This document shows, one piece after another, positions 46,234 to 58,819 of a stretch of 64,000 nucleotides of DNA. Made by a program: the position numbers and the translations under genes. Below the pieces are notes generated by a model. It worked only from the letters and a program-made list of their open reading frames with translations, did not search any database and was not told the origin of the DNA. Origin of the DNA: Rhizomys pruinosus (taxonomy: Eukaryota; Chordata; Mammalia; Rodentia; Spalacidae); assembly GCA_009823505.1 (NCBI GenBank), contig VZQC01000327.1, positions 292,080 through 356,079 on the forward strand, written 5' to 3'. Each line of letters begins with the position of its first letter. The stretch's first letter is position 1.

Positions 46234-46519
46234 TCAAACCCAGCAGTCCTGAGCTTAACCAAGACTACTCACCTGACTGCAGACTTTTCGTTTTTGAAAA
46301 AGAGCATGGGCAAGACCTTATGGAAGAAAAGCCATATCATTAATACATAATAACATACGCCTTATAGCTAAATTTTTGAATAAAAGCCTTTCCAGATTGG
46401 TGGGAAGGTCATAATTTACAAATATCTGCCAATATATCAAGTGGAAATCTTGATAATTATATGCTTACCTGCCTTGACCTTTTAAATTTTTATTTATTTA
46501 TTTATTTTGGTCTTTAAAA

Positions 46520-47085
46520 TTTTTATTTTAAAATTTTTGTGAATTTTTCTTGAATTTTTGTGTATTTCATACAGAACATCTCAATCTTAATCACCTGTCT
46601 ATCCTCGCTGGCACCCTCCACAGCCCCCCCCCCCGAATTCATGCATTCCGTCATTTGTGTGAAGCCCTATTGTCCCCTGCTGTTCCTAGTGCAAGTTCAT
46701 CCACTTTATGTCTAGTGAGCCTATCCAGTCTTTCATTTAAGATAAACTCTTCTCACCTAGCAGTAATCAGCTGACAATATTTCTTCAGCTAAGGTTGGGG
46801 GTCTACTGCCCATTTCCCCAGTTCCATGCTGGGTTTTTGGCTGCTTGAGTTTGCATGGGTCTGTGCATGTTGACACCATTGCTATAGGTGTATAGGAGCA
46901 GGGTCCCAGGAGCCTGTAGGATTCTGTTTCCATATAGTCTTGTATCTCCTTCCCAGCTCTTACAGTCTTTCTGCCCTCTTCTACAATAGTCCCTGAGCTC
47001 TGGGTGAGTGAAGCTTAAACACAGGAGTCCTGTCCAAGGACCCACACTCTGCAGACTCCTAATCTCCATGCTTTAGCCAAGACAA
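46520..47085 (-). repeat. L1 3' UTR-like fragment
   Basis: CTCTTACAGTCTTTCTGCCC and CTACAATAGTCCCTGAGC are typical of rodent Lx 3' UTR complement. It contains a C-run at 46625. Confidence 0.65.
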
Positions 47086-47446
47086 TTATTTTGGTCTTTT
47101 TTGAGACCCAGTTGGCATGGAACTCACTATGTCAACCAGGCTGAGCCGGATCTCACAGAGATCCGCCTGCATCTACCTCCTAAGTGCTGGAATTAAAGAT
47201 GTGTGCCACCATGCCTGGCTTTATTTCTTTTTATTTTATGTGTATGAGTATTTTACCTGCATATATGTAAATGAATTTGAACATGCAATGTCCATGCATG
47301 CACAGGCCAGAAAAGGGTGTCAGATTCCCTGGAACTTGAGTTATGGACAATTTTTAGCTACCATGTAGATGCTGGGAATTGAACCTAGGTCCTCTGTGAA
47401 ATCAGCCAGCGAGTGCTCTTAACCTCTGAGTCATCTCTCCCTGCCT
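47086..47446 (-). repeat. B1 SINE and B2 SINE
   Basis: Antisense B1 (47086-47219, internally deleted) and old B2 (47222-47446). Confidence 0.85.
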
Positions 47447-47574
47447 CGTAAAGCCACTGCAGTTTACCTATTACTTGATGATTCAAGGTCAGTGTCAGGA
47501 ATGTCAAGTATTTTAGATCGTAAGATAATGATGCCCTGAGATGCTTTTGAGATTTATAGGCTATTTATTTTTGT

Positions 47575-47801
47575 TATTTTCTTTTTTCTAATTTTTATTT
47601 TATGTGTATGTGTATTATGCCTGTGTGTGCGTAAGCGCACCTGTGTTGTGCAGTACCTACAGAGGTCAGAAGGGGATGTTGGATCCCCTGGAACTGGAGT
47701 TATGGATGGTTGTTAGCTGCCATGTGGGTGCTGGGGATCGAACCTAGGTCCTCTGCAAGAGCAGTTGGTGCTTTTAACTGCTAGGCCATCTCTCCAGCCC
47801 C
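47575..47801 (-). repeat. B2 SINE
   Basis: Antisense, moderately old. Confidence 0.9.
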
Positions 47802-48539
47802 TTTGTTATTTTCTTTAATTAAATTTTATTCGCAGTATTTACAGATCTTTCTTCTTTGCTACCTACTTATTTGCTGCTGATAACATACCCTCCTTTGAAA
47901 TCAACTGTGGGTCAGAGAAATAAACTAGCTCATTATGCCAGAAGTGCTTCCATTTTCCTTTGCTTGAGATGCAGTTTTCTGGGGCCTGGGTGTCGTCGTC
48001 ATCCCCCCCCCCCCGAGTGCTGGAACTGGGACATGTTAGCCAAGTGCTCTCTCACTGAGCTAGGACCCAGCTGCTTTCAAATCTCTGTTCAGATAATTCC
48101 TTCATAGTGAAGCCATCTTAACCTGTTTAAAGTTACAATGCACTTCTTTTTTGTTTTTGTTTTATGTAAGTCAGGTTGGCCTAGAACTCCACAGGTAGCT
48201 TTTTGGTAGCCCATTCTGGCCTCAAACTTGGAGAAATTACAGCCATTCACCACCACAACTGACTCAAATTGTGGCATACGTTTGTCCCTGACCTTTAGAT
48301 GCCCCTTTCCATTCATGCTATTTATTAGCTTTTAATATGCTTCACGATTTCCATTTTTATATGTGCGCAGTGATCAGAAGCCCCATGAAGACCGGCTTCG
48401 AGACCTTTACAGCTTTCTCTAGCCAAGAACATCAGAACAGTGCAGGCGTGCAGTGACATTCACAAGTAACGCCCATGCGATGCTTCTGGAGTCAAAAACC
48501 TTGCCTCTCTCCCCGCTGAACCCTGTCCCTGGGGCTCAC

Positions 48540-48582
48540 CCAGTAGAAGGAGCATCAGGACCACGCAGCCTGCAGGGGCCAT
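48540..48582 (-). pseudogene. Prss48: Prss48 exon 1, signal peptide
   Basis: Minus-strand ATG at 48582 with good context (GAGGCATGG) encodes MAPAGCVVLMLLLL plus one base, then donor G|GTGAGC. A short Ala/Gly start followed by a Leu-rich core is a typical secretory signal. It is phase 1 and joins exon 2 to give ...LLLL-V-CGRPV. The exon is intact; the open frame on the opposite strand here (48453-48857) is a shadow. Confidence 0.85.
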
Positions 48583-48590
48583 GCCTCTGC

Positions 48591-49530
48591 ACTCAGAGCA
48601 GCTCTTCCTGTTTCCTGGACTGCCTGGCGCAGCCTACGGGGCAGGACCTTCTTCCTCTTGGTGGAGCTCCCTCTTCTCCCCGTCTCTCTGCCAGACTGAA
48701 GGGATCAGATGTCCTCCGAGCAGAGAGAGCCCCAGGCTGTGTGTGGGAAGAGCCTAGTTTCTGGCGCTTCTGCCTAGCGATAGAGGGATGGGAAGTGGAA
48801 GGGGGTGGGTGGAGAAGCAGGCGGCTGTTACCGGAAAGGATCAGGGCCTTTCTCTAGCAGGGAAGTGGAAGGGGACAGCAATTGTCAAAAGCTAAAAATG
48901 GGAAAGTGGAAATTAATCCATAATCTGGTTCATTTTTCCTATTTTTATAAACCAGGTATCCTAGAAAATAAATTCTAATACAAAGATCTGTGGGGCAGGA
49001 TGTTTATTGTAGTGTGGTCTCGGATCAGCACCGGGGCATGGTGGGACGGGGGTGCCGGGTGGGGATGGGTGGAAGGGTCAGGAGGGAGAGCAAGATGGGG
49101 TAGACTGACCAAAGAAACCAGGACGTCAGGAGCAGTCCTAGGGCAGACTGGAGACCAGAACTGGGAGGAACTGGATTCATGTTTGTTTAAGAGCTTGCAG
49201 CAGCAGTTCAGAAGCTTCGCTCGGATTCCTGGCCATAAATACGGCTCTGGCTCTGCAGTAATCCACGGCATTTCCTTCTACCCTGTAAACTTTCCAAGAG
49301 CGTCTTTATGTTTAATTCAAATTCCCAAGAGGTCTCATTTGTGGAGATTATCTGTTCTTACCAGGACATAGTTTCTTATGGATGCGGAGTATTGTCTTTC
49401 AGATGGGTAACCTTATATAGAAAGAGGTGGGGATGGTGGGGATATTTAACTACGGCTGGCTGCTGAGTAGCAGGGACTGTTGTGTCTGGGCAGGTTTGCT
49501 GTATGTCAGTTACATGAAGATGTTGCCTAC
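48591..49530. other. Upstream of Prss48, no repeat recognised
   Basis: About 0.9 kb of GC-moderate sequence. It would hold the Prss48 promoter; I see no TATA box at a usual distance from the ATG, and no other gene. Confidence 0.45.
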
Positions 49531-49904
49531 ATATGTATGTATGTGTGTATGTATGTATGTATGTATGTATTTGAGATAGAATCCCAGGCTAGCCTTGAAA
49601 ACATGATCCCTCCTCCTGAGTGATCGCTTTTCAGGCCTATGCCAACATGCCCAACCAACTTTATTTAAATACCTAAATTTTTTTAAATTAATTAATTTAT
49701 TTTTATGTGTATGAATGTACTGTCTGCATGCAGGTTTGTGCACCCATATCATGCAATGCCTCGGAGGTCAGAAGAGGGTGTCGGATTCCCCTGGAACTGG
49801 AGCTAAAGCCGGTTCTCAGCCGCCATGTGGGTGCTGGGGATCGAACCTTGGTTCTCTGCAAGAGCAGTCGGCACTCTTAACCACTAGGCCATCCCACCAG
49901 CCCC
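49531..49904 (-). repeat. (ATGT)n, B1 fragment and B2 SINE
   Basis: ATGT array 49531-49571, degenerate B1 to 49660, B2 49678-49904 (unduplicated subtype). Confidence 0.88.
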
Positions 49905-50124
49905 TAAATACCTACATTTTAAAAAGATTTTTAGACGTGAACATTTGAAAAAAATAGAATATCCATTTACCTGTTTACTAACTGCCCCTCTGAATTTTTA
50001 TGAGATTTATGTTTTCAGATCCTGTTGTCTTCATTTGTATCTGTTTATTTACAACCACCTTTGGGTATTTAAAATAATTTATGCTAGTCACAGACAATTT
50101 TTAAAATGTAGCTTAAAAATCTCA

Positions 50125-50206
50125 GGGGGCTCGGAGTAGCCCTGTAGTAGAGCGCTTGCCTAGTGCATCTACAAGACCCAGATTCCATCCATTGCAGAAA
50201 GAGAAA
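50125..50206 (+). repeat. ID SINE
   Basis: Sense ID-like body (CCTGTAGTAGAGCGCTTGCC) with an A-rich end. Confidence 0.75.
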
Positions 50207-50481
50207 AAGTCAGACCTTTGAGCTTTGCCTCCGAATCATGTTGGCGGACAGGTGGTTCATGTTGCAGTAACTGCTGGGCTGTGTTCATGTCTTTCTCTTG
50301 ATATGTCATAGAAATAAAGATTTGACTAGACACTCTAAGGTCTCAGGGTTACTGGAGATTATTGGACTTTTTGATATCACTAGAGAGAAGTAAAGTTCTA
50401 ATTTACATCCTTTATGATTTAGTTAGCTTTCTCAGAATCTCTTCTCTTTTGTTAAAATATTTTCATAAAAGTATATTTGAG

Positions 50482-50735
50482 TCTGGAGAGATGGCTCGGC
50501 TGTTAAGAACGCCAACTGCTCTTGCAGAGGACCTGGGTTCGATTCCTAGCACCCACATGGTGGCTAAGAACCATCTTTAAGCCAGGCGTGGTGGAACAGG
50601 CTTTAATCCCAGCACTTGGGAGACAGAGGCAGGTGGATCTCTGTGAGTTCAAGGCCAGCCTGGTCTACAGAGTGAGTTCCAGGCCAGCTGGGGCTATAAG
50701 GAGACCCTGTCTCAAAAAGACAAAAAAAAAAAAAA
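50482..50735 (+). repeat. Composite SINE: B2 head fused to B1 (copy 2)
   Basis: B2 5' ~98 bp ends ...GAACCATCTTTA and joins AGCCAGGCGTGG, the B1 start. AAAAGTATATT flanks the whole unit (50467-50477, 50733-50743). Confidence 0.88.
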
Positions 50736-50749
50736 AAGTATATTAGAAG

Positions 50750-50945
50750 GGGCTAGAGAGCTGGTTCAGTGGTTAAGAGCACTGGCTGCTCTTACAGAGA
50801 ACCTGGGTTCAATTCCCAGCACCCATATAGCAGCTAACAACCAGACAGTTCCAGGGGACTCTTGATATCCTCTTCTGCCCTTCTTGGGTATTGTACTTAC
50901 ACCATGTAGGCAATACACTTATATGCATAAAATAAAAAATATATC
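50750..50945 (+). repeat. B2 SINE, internally deleted
   Basis: Sense, older subtype. Confidence 0.85.
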
Positions 50946-51177
50946 ATTTTTTAATTAAAAAATTTATACTACTGTCTATTAAATTTTGTTGGAAGTAAAC
51001 CCCATTAGTGGTAATGAAGGCATCAGTTTTTTACTCTGAAAATTAAAAGGTTAAAAAAACCTTTTATCTTGCTTTTCCTATATAAACTCTAGTATATAGA
51101 AACAAATGGGCTTAGTTGATGACAGAAGAATTCTGTCCAATAAATGTATCTGGAGTAGAAAATTTAAAAATTAGTCC

Positions 51178-51327
51178 TAGATGTGGTGGTGCATACCTTT
51201 AATCGCAGCATTTGGAAGGCAGAGGTAGGTAGATCTCTGAGAGATCAAGGCCAGCCTAGTCTACACAGTAAGTTCCAGGCCAGCTGGGGCTACAGGGAGA
51301 CCCTGTCTCAAAACAAAAGACAAAAAA

Positions 51328-51366
<39 letters not shown>

Positions 51367-51367
51367 A
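51178..51367 (+). repeat. B1 SINE with (TAAA)n tail
   Basis: B1 to about 51324 and ten or more TAAA units. Confidence 0.92.
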
Positions 51368-51954
51368 AAATTTAGAAAATCACCACTTACAGGCTTTCAT
51401 GAAATAATTGATCTAGAGAATGATTATAAATAGCTGGAAACCTTAGTTGAAAGGTGGATTCAGGGCTTAGGCCATTACATTTGAACCCTCTAACAAGGGT
51501 GGAATCATTAAAAGTGGGACAAGGCAGGCAGGTGCCTCTTGATGCCACGTAATACGAAGCACATGGTACCTCCTATGCAGTATTGTTGGGAAAAGTGAGG
51601 GCTGACCTCTGAAGCTATTTCCATTTGCCAAAAATACAGGGGATGAAAGAACAAGTTAAATTATAACACAAGGAAGTAAATAGACAGAGTCAGAATGTGG
51701 GGCATTTTATAAAGCAGCTAACCTAGTTTCTGTAATAAATCAACCCTGTGAAGGTAAAAAAGACTGCTCAAAGTTACAAGAAACTTAAAGAGACATAAGT
51801 GTGCATTATCCCTGTTTAGATCCCAATTTAACAGGCTAACTCTTAAAAAATCCTTCTACAGGAAAAAAAATTGATAATAAATTGCATATTGGATGGAATT
51901 TTAATCTTGATAGATGTGACAGTGACATTGAGTTATGTAAGGAAATACATACTT
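51368..51954. other. No feature recognised
   Basis: AT-rich, no repeat or coding sign. Confidence 0.4.
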
Positions 51955-52194
51955 TTTAAAAATTATTTATTTATTTATGTGTATGAATATCCTGTCTGCA
52001 TGTAGGTTTGTGCACCCATGTTGTGCAATGCCGCGGAGGTCAGAAGAGGGTGTCGGATTCCCCTGGAACTGGAGTTCTCTTGTAATTCGAGTTACAGATG
52101 GTTCTCAGCCGCCATGTGGGTGCTGGGGATCGAACCCGGGTCCACTGCAAGAGCAGTCGGCGCTCTTAACCGCTAGGCCATCTCTCCAGCCTCA
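51955..52194 (-). repeat. B2 SINE, duplicated subtype
   Basis: Antisense; AATACATACTTTT occurs on both sides. Confidence 0.93.
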
Positions 52195-52555
52195 GAAATA
52201 CAATACATACTTTTAAAGAGAGGATTGGGAAGCATGAGTCCTCTGTAAACTGAAGCTAAATTCCTTTTGTCATTTTGAAGAAAGCTTCTCTAGTTTTCAG
52301 TCCATAGCACTGTTTTCATGGGTGAGGCATCTTGACCTTAAAAATCAAGTTGGCTTTCTCCTAAGGCTAGGCCTTGTGCCAAAAAAGAATCAACTGATGA
52401 TCTCAGAGAGTCTCTAATATGTAACATTGAATTGCTTGTTCATCACCATATTTTTATTGCCTTCACTCTTCCTCTAGAAATCTTTTCTTAATTTCAGTTC
52501 GGCAATCAAAAAGAATGCTGTCTGTCATTTCACTACTCTAAACTAAGAAAGCTCC

Positions 52556-52715
52556 ACCAGGCATGGTGGCACACACCTTTAGAGAGGCAGAGGCAGGTGG
52601 ATCTCTGTCAGTTCAAGGCCAGCCTGATCTACATAGTGAGTTCCAGGACAGCTGTTGCTACAGGGAGACCCTGTCTCAAAAAGACAAGAATAAAAAAATA
52701 AAATAAAATAAAATA
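52556..52715 (+). repeat. B1 SINE, internally deleted
   Basis: Lacks the TAATCCCAGCACTTGG segment; tail is an AAAAT array. Confidence 0.88.
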
Positions 52716-52943
52716 AGGTTCCAAGGAATCAGAAACTAAGAACATGGACACCTCGTGCCCACCTCAGAGACAGTTCTGAGAGCTTTCTGCCTGTTAGGTT
52801 GTCTCTTGTTTGAGATTTTCTGTCCCCCATTATCCTTAACCTTCCTTCTTCTGCTGCTCATACTAAGGATTTCTTCTTCTTGGTTTAAACAACTGACTTT
52901 CTATAGAGAATAGCACTTATGTTCATTCAAAACTGAAGTTGAA

Positions 52944-53184
52944 GCTGGGTGTGGTAGTGTACGCCTTTAATCTCAGCACTAAGGAGGCAGAGAAGCAGAC
53001 AGATCTCCGGGAGTTCCAGGCCAGCCGGAACTCCCAGCAGACCCTTTCTGAACAAAACGAATCAAAAAACTGAGGTTTAGGCCAGGCACAGGGCTGGAGG
53101 AAGATCAGATGTTCAAAGTCATCTTTGGCTATGTAGGGAGTTTGTTCTTTATGGTTTATATAAGACCCTGTTTCAAAAAAAACA
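52944..53184 (+). repeat. B1 SINE and B1-like fragment
   Basis: Diverged B1 (52944-53062) and a strongly diverged relative (53082-53184). Confidence 0.7.
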
Positions 53185-53941
53185 ACTAACTAGACACGAA
53201 CACACAAGGCAAAGCTCAAGAAACCAAGACTAGATAGGTTGCAATTGTAAGACACTCTTCCAGATGCTGTTTGGCAGTTAAGAAGATGACAAGGACATTG
53301 GTTTCTTTTCCCCAACTGTTCTTGCCTATGCACAAGGAAATCTAAAGCAGTGTGTAGCTCAAATAACTACAAATGGAGACTTGGACTCCAATAAGAGGTT
53401 CAAATAAGTAACTACCACCAAAGGGTAGCTATTATTTTTCTAGAATACAATAATCTTTAGCAAGCGGAGGTGTCTACTCAACACATGAATTTGATGGGCT
53501 GGGGTGAAACGTTCCTACAAAATATCCCTACTTACAAAAATTGCAAACAAGGAGCATATCTCCTTAATAGAGCAGGTTTTTTCTAAGAAAATGCAAAGTT
53601 TCTGTTTATCTGACTTAGGATCTACCTCTCTCAGCAGCCCGAGGCCTGATGAACACATACAGTTAACTGACTTAATTCTTAGATTCCAGGCTAAACCACC
53701 TGCTGTTTTTCTTCGGTCAGTGTGGAATACTGTTGCCTAGATTTAAGCTTTCCTACAAGTGATTTCATTCCTACTGTGCTGCCTGGAAATTATTCTCAAG
53801 TTTTCAAGTTTAGTTTATTCCTATAATACACAAGGAATGTATTTACAGAACTAGTACGGTTTTCTTTTAGAGCTGACTGTAGCTGTCATTCCATCTCACC
53901 CATTATGCATACATTTTAAGTTTTGGTTTTAGAAGATTATA

Positions 53942-54005
53942 GTGTTGTAGATTAGTGGTATAACACTTGCCCAGCATGCATGAACCCCCCAATTTCATTT
54001 CTAGC

Positions 54006-54050
<45 letters not shown>
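53942..54050 (+). repeat. ID SINE with (CA)n tail
   Basis: ID-like body 53942-54009 followed by about twenty-two CA units. The region 53185-53941 shows nothing I can assign. Confidence 0.75.
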
Positions 54051-54052
<2 letters not shown>

Positions 54053-54515
54053 ACAGAATAGAATGGAAGAGAAGAGGAATTCAGGGGGCAGGGGCACAAC
54101 AGGGCTGGGTAGTAATGACAGTTCCCTTTGTTTCTGACAGGAGCCAGTTAGTTTTCCAGTGCTGCTATATTGAGATGTCAGCATTGTCTCTCGTGTGTAT
54201 TAAAAAGCAACTTCTGCCTTAAGTTAGGAGTTGTATCCAATCATTTGTAAAGTACCTTGCAACTGTTTTATGATTCTGTAACAACCTTTTATCTCCTTGT
54301 TGTGTTTTTGGCTCTAGCATCTAGATACATCTCTTCTTTCACATTCTTTTTATTTTTTTCTACTTAACCAGCATATCACGTCTAGTGAGTTTATCTGTTA
54401 TGTTGAAGCATTTTCCAGTGTCAAGTATGCCTTGCTTATAATTCTTAAGTACCATCATATGAAAGGGTTTCCCCCAGATCTTTCTTCTGTTTTCTTTGGT
54501 TTTGTTGTTGTATTT

Positions 54516-54645
54516 TTTAAGAAGGGTCTCGCTATAGTCCCAGCTCCTAGACCTCACTGTGTAGGTCAAGGTGGCCTCCCTCCATCTCACAGAGATCCTC
54601 CTGCCTCTCCTGCTGGGACTAAAAGGCATGAGCCACCACGCCCTA
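54516..54645 (-). repeat. B1 SINE, diverged
   Basis: Antisense; lacks part of the middle. Confidence 0.8.
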
Positions 54646-55488
54646 CTTCCACTCAGATTTCACCGACACACATACTGTCTCTTCAGGAATAAATTGTAAT
54701 CATGCTGTGACTCTCGATTGTAATTTCTATAAATTTACATTTGGGAATTAACTTTTTTCAAATTCTTACCACTATCTTTATATGTCCATAAAGTTTTTTA
54801 ATGGCCTAGATTTAATTCATTTGTCACTATGTAATTCCTTTCTTTTCTGGTTATTAATGAAAGCTATCATGTTCAAATAGTGATTTTATTGGTATTTGAT
54901 GAAATTTGGGGTGCTCACTTTGCTGTTGTGTTCATTCTACTTCTTGTCAGAACTCCTTCTAATTATTTTTTTACTTTTTCCAATTTAATTTGCAATTTTA
55001 ATATTTTATGGAAGAAAAAAAAAACAAGACTCAGCCCTGGCCAGTATCATATCTCCTGCTCTTCATCTGTCTTCTTCTTATGCCAGAGACAGGAAAACAA
55101 TCAGGCAGCCTTGCATTTGTTATATGAAACCTGTTTTTAGATTACTCTCTGGACACAGGATATGTCCAGTTGGATATATCTGTAGTGAAAACGTTCCCCA
55201 GGCCCACACCTGGGAGCACAGCTATGGAGCACTTTCATGGAGCTAATGGAAGACTCTAGGAATTTTCCCCACTACAGCCTCCTTTTAATCCTCGTGTACT
55301 GAACACAGCCTTGGTTTCTGAGCCCTCACTCCAATGCTTCCTTTATTCTCTCATGAGGAAGGCAGTCTTTAAGGCCCCTGCTGATCTTTGGCCTGAGAGT
55401 CACACCTTGCTGACTCACTACGAGAGAATAGAATAACAGGAAGTAATGAGATGTCATATGAAATTAAGTTACAAAAAGACCTAAGTGT
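54646..55488. other. No feature recognised
   Basis: AT-rich sequence, no exon or repeat I can support. Confidence 0.4.
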
Positions 55489-55499
55489 TTAACTCTGTC

Positions 55500-55500
<1 letters not shown>

Positions 55501-55546
<46 letters not shown>

Positions 55547-55704
55547 GTGTGTGTGTGCGTGTGTGTTTTTGAGACAGGGTATCTCTGTAGCCCCAGCTGT
55601 TCTGGAACTCACTCTGTAGACCAGGCTGGCCTTGAACTCACAAAGATCCACCTGCCTCTGCCTCCCGAGTGCTAGACTAAAGGCGTGTGCCACCATGCCC
55701 GGCT
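55501..55704 (-). repeat. B1 SINE with (TG)n tail
   Basis: TAACTCTGTCTT flanks the whole unit (about 55489-55500 and 55705-55716), so the TG array (55501-55567) arose in the SINE tail. Confidence 0.93.
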
Positions 55705-55716
55705 AACTCTGTCTTC

Positions 55717-57395
55717 TTTGTTTTGGGCCATTCACCTTTGGAAAGATCACTCACTCACGCTTGGGAAGCCATTTGCTCTAAAGTAGCCTTGCAGAGAGAT
55801 CCTGGTGGGTTGGTTAGTGGCTGGGTGGGTGAGACAGGGAGCAAGCAAGCTTAGAAGTGGGTCCTGTAGGCCTGCCCACCGGTACAGGAAGGCACTCATG
55901 TGACTGGAGAAGTAATACTTGTTGAGAGCCCCTGACCCATAACTACTCAGCTCAGCCCTCCTTGGTCACTGATCCACAGGAAAGAGCTAAGGTTTGTTAT
56001 TTTAGTGACTAATTGTGAATAATTTGTTGGACAGCAATAAATGACTAATGCACTGCGTGGGCTCCTCCAGCCTGACCTGCTTCACCTGAAACCTTTTGAT
56101 CTTCCACCTTAACTCTTTTCCTCAGAATCCAGTCTAAGTACTAAGTAGGGTAGCTCTCATTATGTATTTGCCAAGGGCAGCTAACCTCTCGATCCTAGTT
56201 TCTTTGCCTACTGAATGTGGAGAGTGGTTGGGCCAGATGATTTCTTGATTCCTTTCAGCTTTAAAGGTCTGAGCTTCTGAATTTCTTTCTAAGCCCTGTC
56301 TCTAGTTTCATTGAAAAAGTGAATATGATAAGTCACAGTTAGAATGAACCATTTGTATTGACAGATCATTGTAAAACTTCATGGGTTACACCACGTTTTG
56401 TTACATTTATATGTTGTGTAATGATCAACTCAAGGTATCTGGAATACCCATCATCCCAAGTTGGCCTTCCAGACTTGAGGAGGCAGGCAATGGGAAGGTT
56501 AGACTTAGAGAATGACAGAACTGCATCAGTCTTGCCGGCTATAAGAGTCTCAACTTCTAAAACTTCCTCCTCCTGCTTCATTCTCAAGTGTCCCTTCATC
56601 CTGACCATACTGACCTCACAAGTTAAGGCACCCCCAAGAAAATCAGATGAAGAAGCATAACAGAGAGGAATCCAGAAAGACTGGGGGTGGCAGAAAGCTA
56701 AGGAGCGAGCTGGCTGACTTCTCAATCCGAGACTTGTAGAAGCTGGCGTTCGTACCTACGGTGGGCTCATTGGTTCAGGCGCAGTTTGAGCTATAGCTCA
56801 CCACTCAGGCCAGGACCCAAATATTCTCAACTCGACACTTCAGAATGTTTCCTCTGCTGCCCTGGACGAGAGACCAAAAATTGGCCTGGGGGCACAAAGG
56901 AATAGGGAAGTAAATGACTCCGGTGTCCACCAGGCCGCTGAGGATGGGCAGAGTAGAAGAGGCACACTGGGACAGGTGGCAAGGACTGAGTGATACTATC
57001 TGGTCATGCATTGATCTGTCCATTCCCTACCCCACCCCACATTCAAGCTTGGAGCAGATCGTGGCCTCACAGTTGATGGGCTCAATTCCATAAAACGTGT
57101 TTTCACCTTGACAGTAGTGCAGATGAATGAGAGAGGCTCTCAGCTCCTTCAGCACGTAAGCAGCTTCATAAATGCAGAGCCTCAAAGAGGGAGAGCTGAA
57201 TTATAGAATTACAAAGCAACTGTCAGCAACAAATACAGATTTCATGCCCATGGTTTGAGAGATAGCCCTGATTCCAAATAGTTTGTCTGCATGTTAGATG
57301 GAATCCTAATTTCTGTCTTGGGAAATAGTCTACTGGATGTGCTTCCAGCTCTGAACAAGGGTCAAGGCAGTTAATCTGGTTCAACGATACAAATT
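55717..57395. other. SINE-free stretch, possible old L1 end
   Basis: About 1.7 kb without SINEs. Minus-strand 56470-56340 resembles an old L1M 3' end (TTGATCATTACACAACAT). Minus frames of 119 and 72 codons (56725-56366, 57023-56805) show no family. GAGCTATAGCTC (about 56788-56799) is a perfect palindrome beside an inverted CCAAT box. Confidence 0.4.
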
Positions 57396-57398
57396 TGG

Positions 57399-57650
57399 GG
57401 GGCTGGAGATATGGCCTAGCGGTTAAGAGTGCCGACCGCTCTTACAGAGGACGCGGGTTCGATCCCCAGCACCCACATGATGGCTGAGAACCGTCTGAAA
57501 CTCCAATTCCAGGAGAACTCCAGTTCCAGGGGAATCCGACACCCTCTTCTGATCTCCGCGGCATTGCACGACACGGGTGCACTGACCTACATGCAGACAG
57601 TACATTCATACACATAAGATAAATAAATAAAAATTAAAATAAAAAAAAAA
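57399..57650 (+). repeat. B2 SINE, duplicated subtype
   Basis: Flanked by ACGATACAAATTTGG / AAGATACAAATTTGG, a near-perfect target duplication. Confidence 0.94.
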
Positions 57651-57785
57651 CAAAGATACAAATTTGGAATGGAAAGCTCTTGTGATTCAGGAAAAATCAA
57701 AATAATATTACAGAAATAAATGATTTGTCTTTGGAATATAGTTTTATTCTTACATAGAAACAAAGGTAGGTTTAGTAAGAATCAA

Positions 57786-58022
57786 GCTGGTGCTGGCGCA
57801 CGCCTTTAATCCCAGTGCTAGGGAGGCAGAGGCAGGCGGATCTCTGGGAGTTCAAGGCCAGCCTGGTCTACATAGTGAGTTTCAGGACAGCTGGGGCTAC
57901 AGGGAGAACCTATCTCAGGAAAAAGAAGAAGAAGGAGGAGGAGGAGGAGGAGGAGGAGGAGGAGGAGGAGGAGGAGGAGGAGGAGGAGGAAGAGGAGGAG
58001 GAGGAGGAGGAAGCAGAAGAAT
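57786..58022 (+). repeat. B1 SINE with long (GGA)n purine tract
   Basis: B1 to about 57920, then about 100 bases of GAA/GGA repeat (57921-58022) expanded from its tail. Confidence 0.92.
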
Positions 58023-58321
58023 AATCAAGACTGTTGACACAGAAATAGAGCTCTCATGCCCCAGCTAGTCTGACTGAGGCTTTACCCAGTGCCCTTACTT
58101 TCCAGGACGCCTCTGTCCACTTCCCTACCCATCTTCCCACGCATACTCCATCCAGGTGCAGATTGGTATATTACCAATTACTTCTCAGACTAAACACAGC
58201 TATCCTCTCTATAATAATTGCCCCAACGTTTGTGATTTTAAGGTCTTAGGTAGATAAGAACAAAAACAGGGTAATCACAGCAGAAGAATTATGAAGGAAC
58301 ATAGGATCCAGAAAAAATTGA

Positions 58322-58628
58322 GGGCCGGAGAGATGTCTCAATGGTTAAAGCACTTGCTAGGCAAGGGTAAGGACCAGAGTTTGGATGCTGAGTTGGTAGG
58401 ATAGCCCACCTATAGTTCTAATCTCAGGAGGAGATATGGGATCCTCAGAACAAGCCAATTAGCAAGACTTATCATACCATCAATCTCTGAGTTTAAGAGA
58501 CTGCCTCAATGAATAAGGGAGAAGAGTGATTGAGGAAGATTCTGGACATCAATCTTGGCCTTCCACATGCATGCATACATCCGCCCACACACATACAGAA
58601 TACTTATACACAGACACACAGACACACA

Positions 58629-58672
<44 letters not shown>
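58322..58672 (+). repeat. RSINE1-like element with (CA)n tail
   Basis: Head GGCCGGAGAGATGTCTCAAT, middle TCAGGAGGAGATATGGGATC, end GATTGAGGAAGATTCTGGAC, then CA array 58608-58671. Confidence 0.7.
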
Positions 58673-58673
<1 letters not shown>

Positions 58674-58819
58674 GCACATGTGCAGAAAAATGGAATAAGA
58701 AAAAGGAATTTGAAGTTGGCCATACCTAGAGACCACAATGTGTCTTATGGTAGTCAGGGCTGAGAAGGAGAACAGGGAAGAGAGTTGAGATCAGCTCTGC
58801 TTTCCTTACATTGGGAGAT

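Noticed and set aside
56366..57023. Second serine-protease-like remnant on the minus strand
   Set aside because: Cys-containing frames looked suggestive, but no IVGG, AAHC, GDSGG or SWG landmark is present, and part resembles an old L1 3' end.
57815..58068. Poly-Glu / poly-Gly frames
   Set aside because: Translations of the (GGA)n tract behind a B1.
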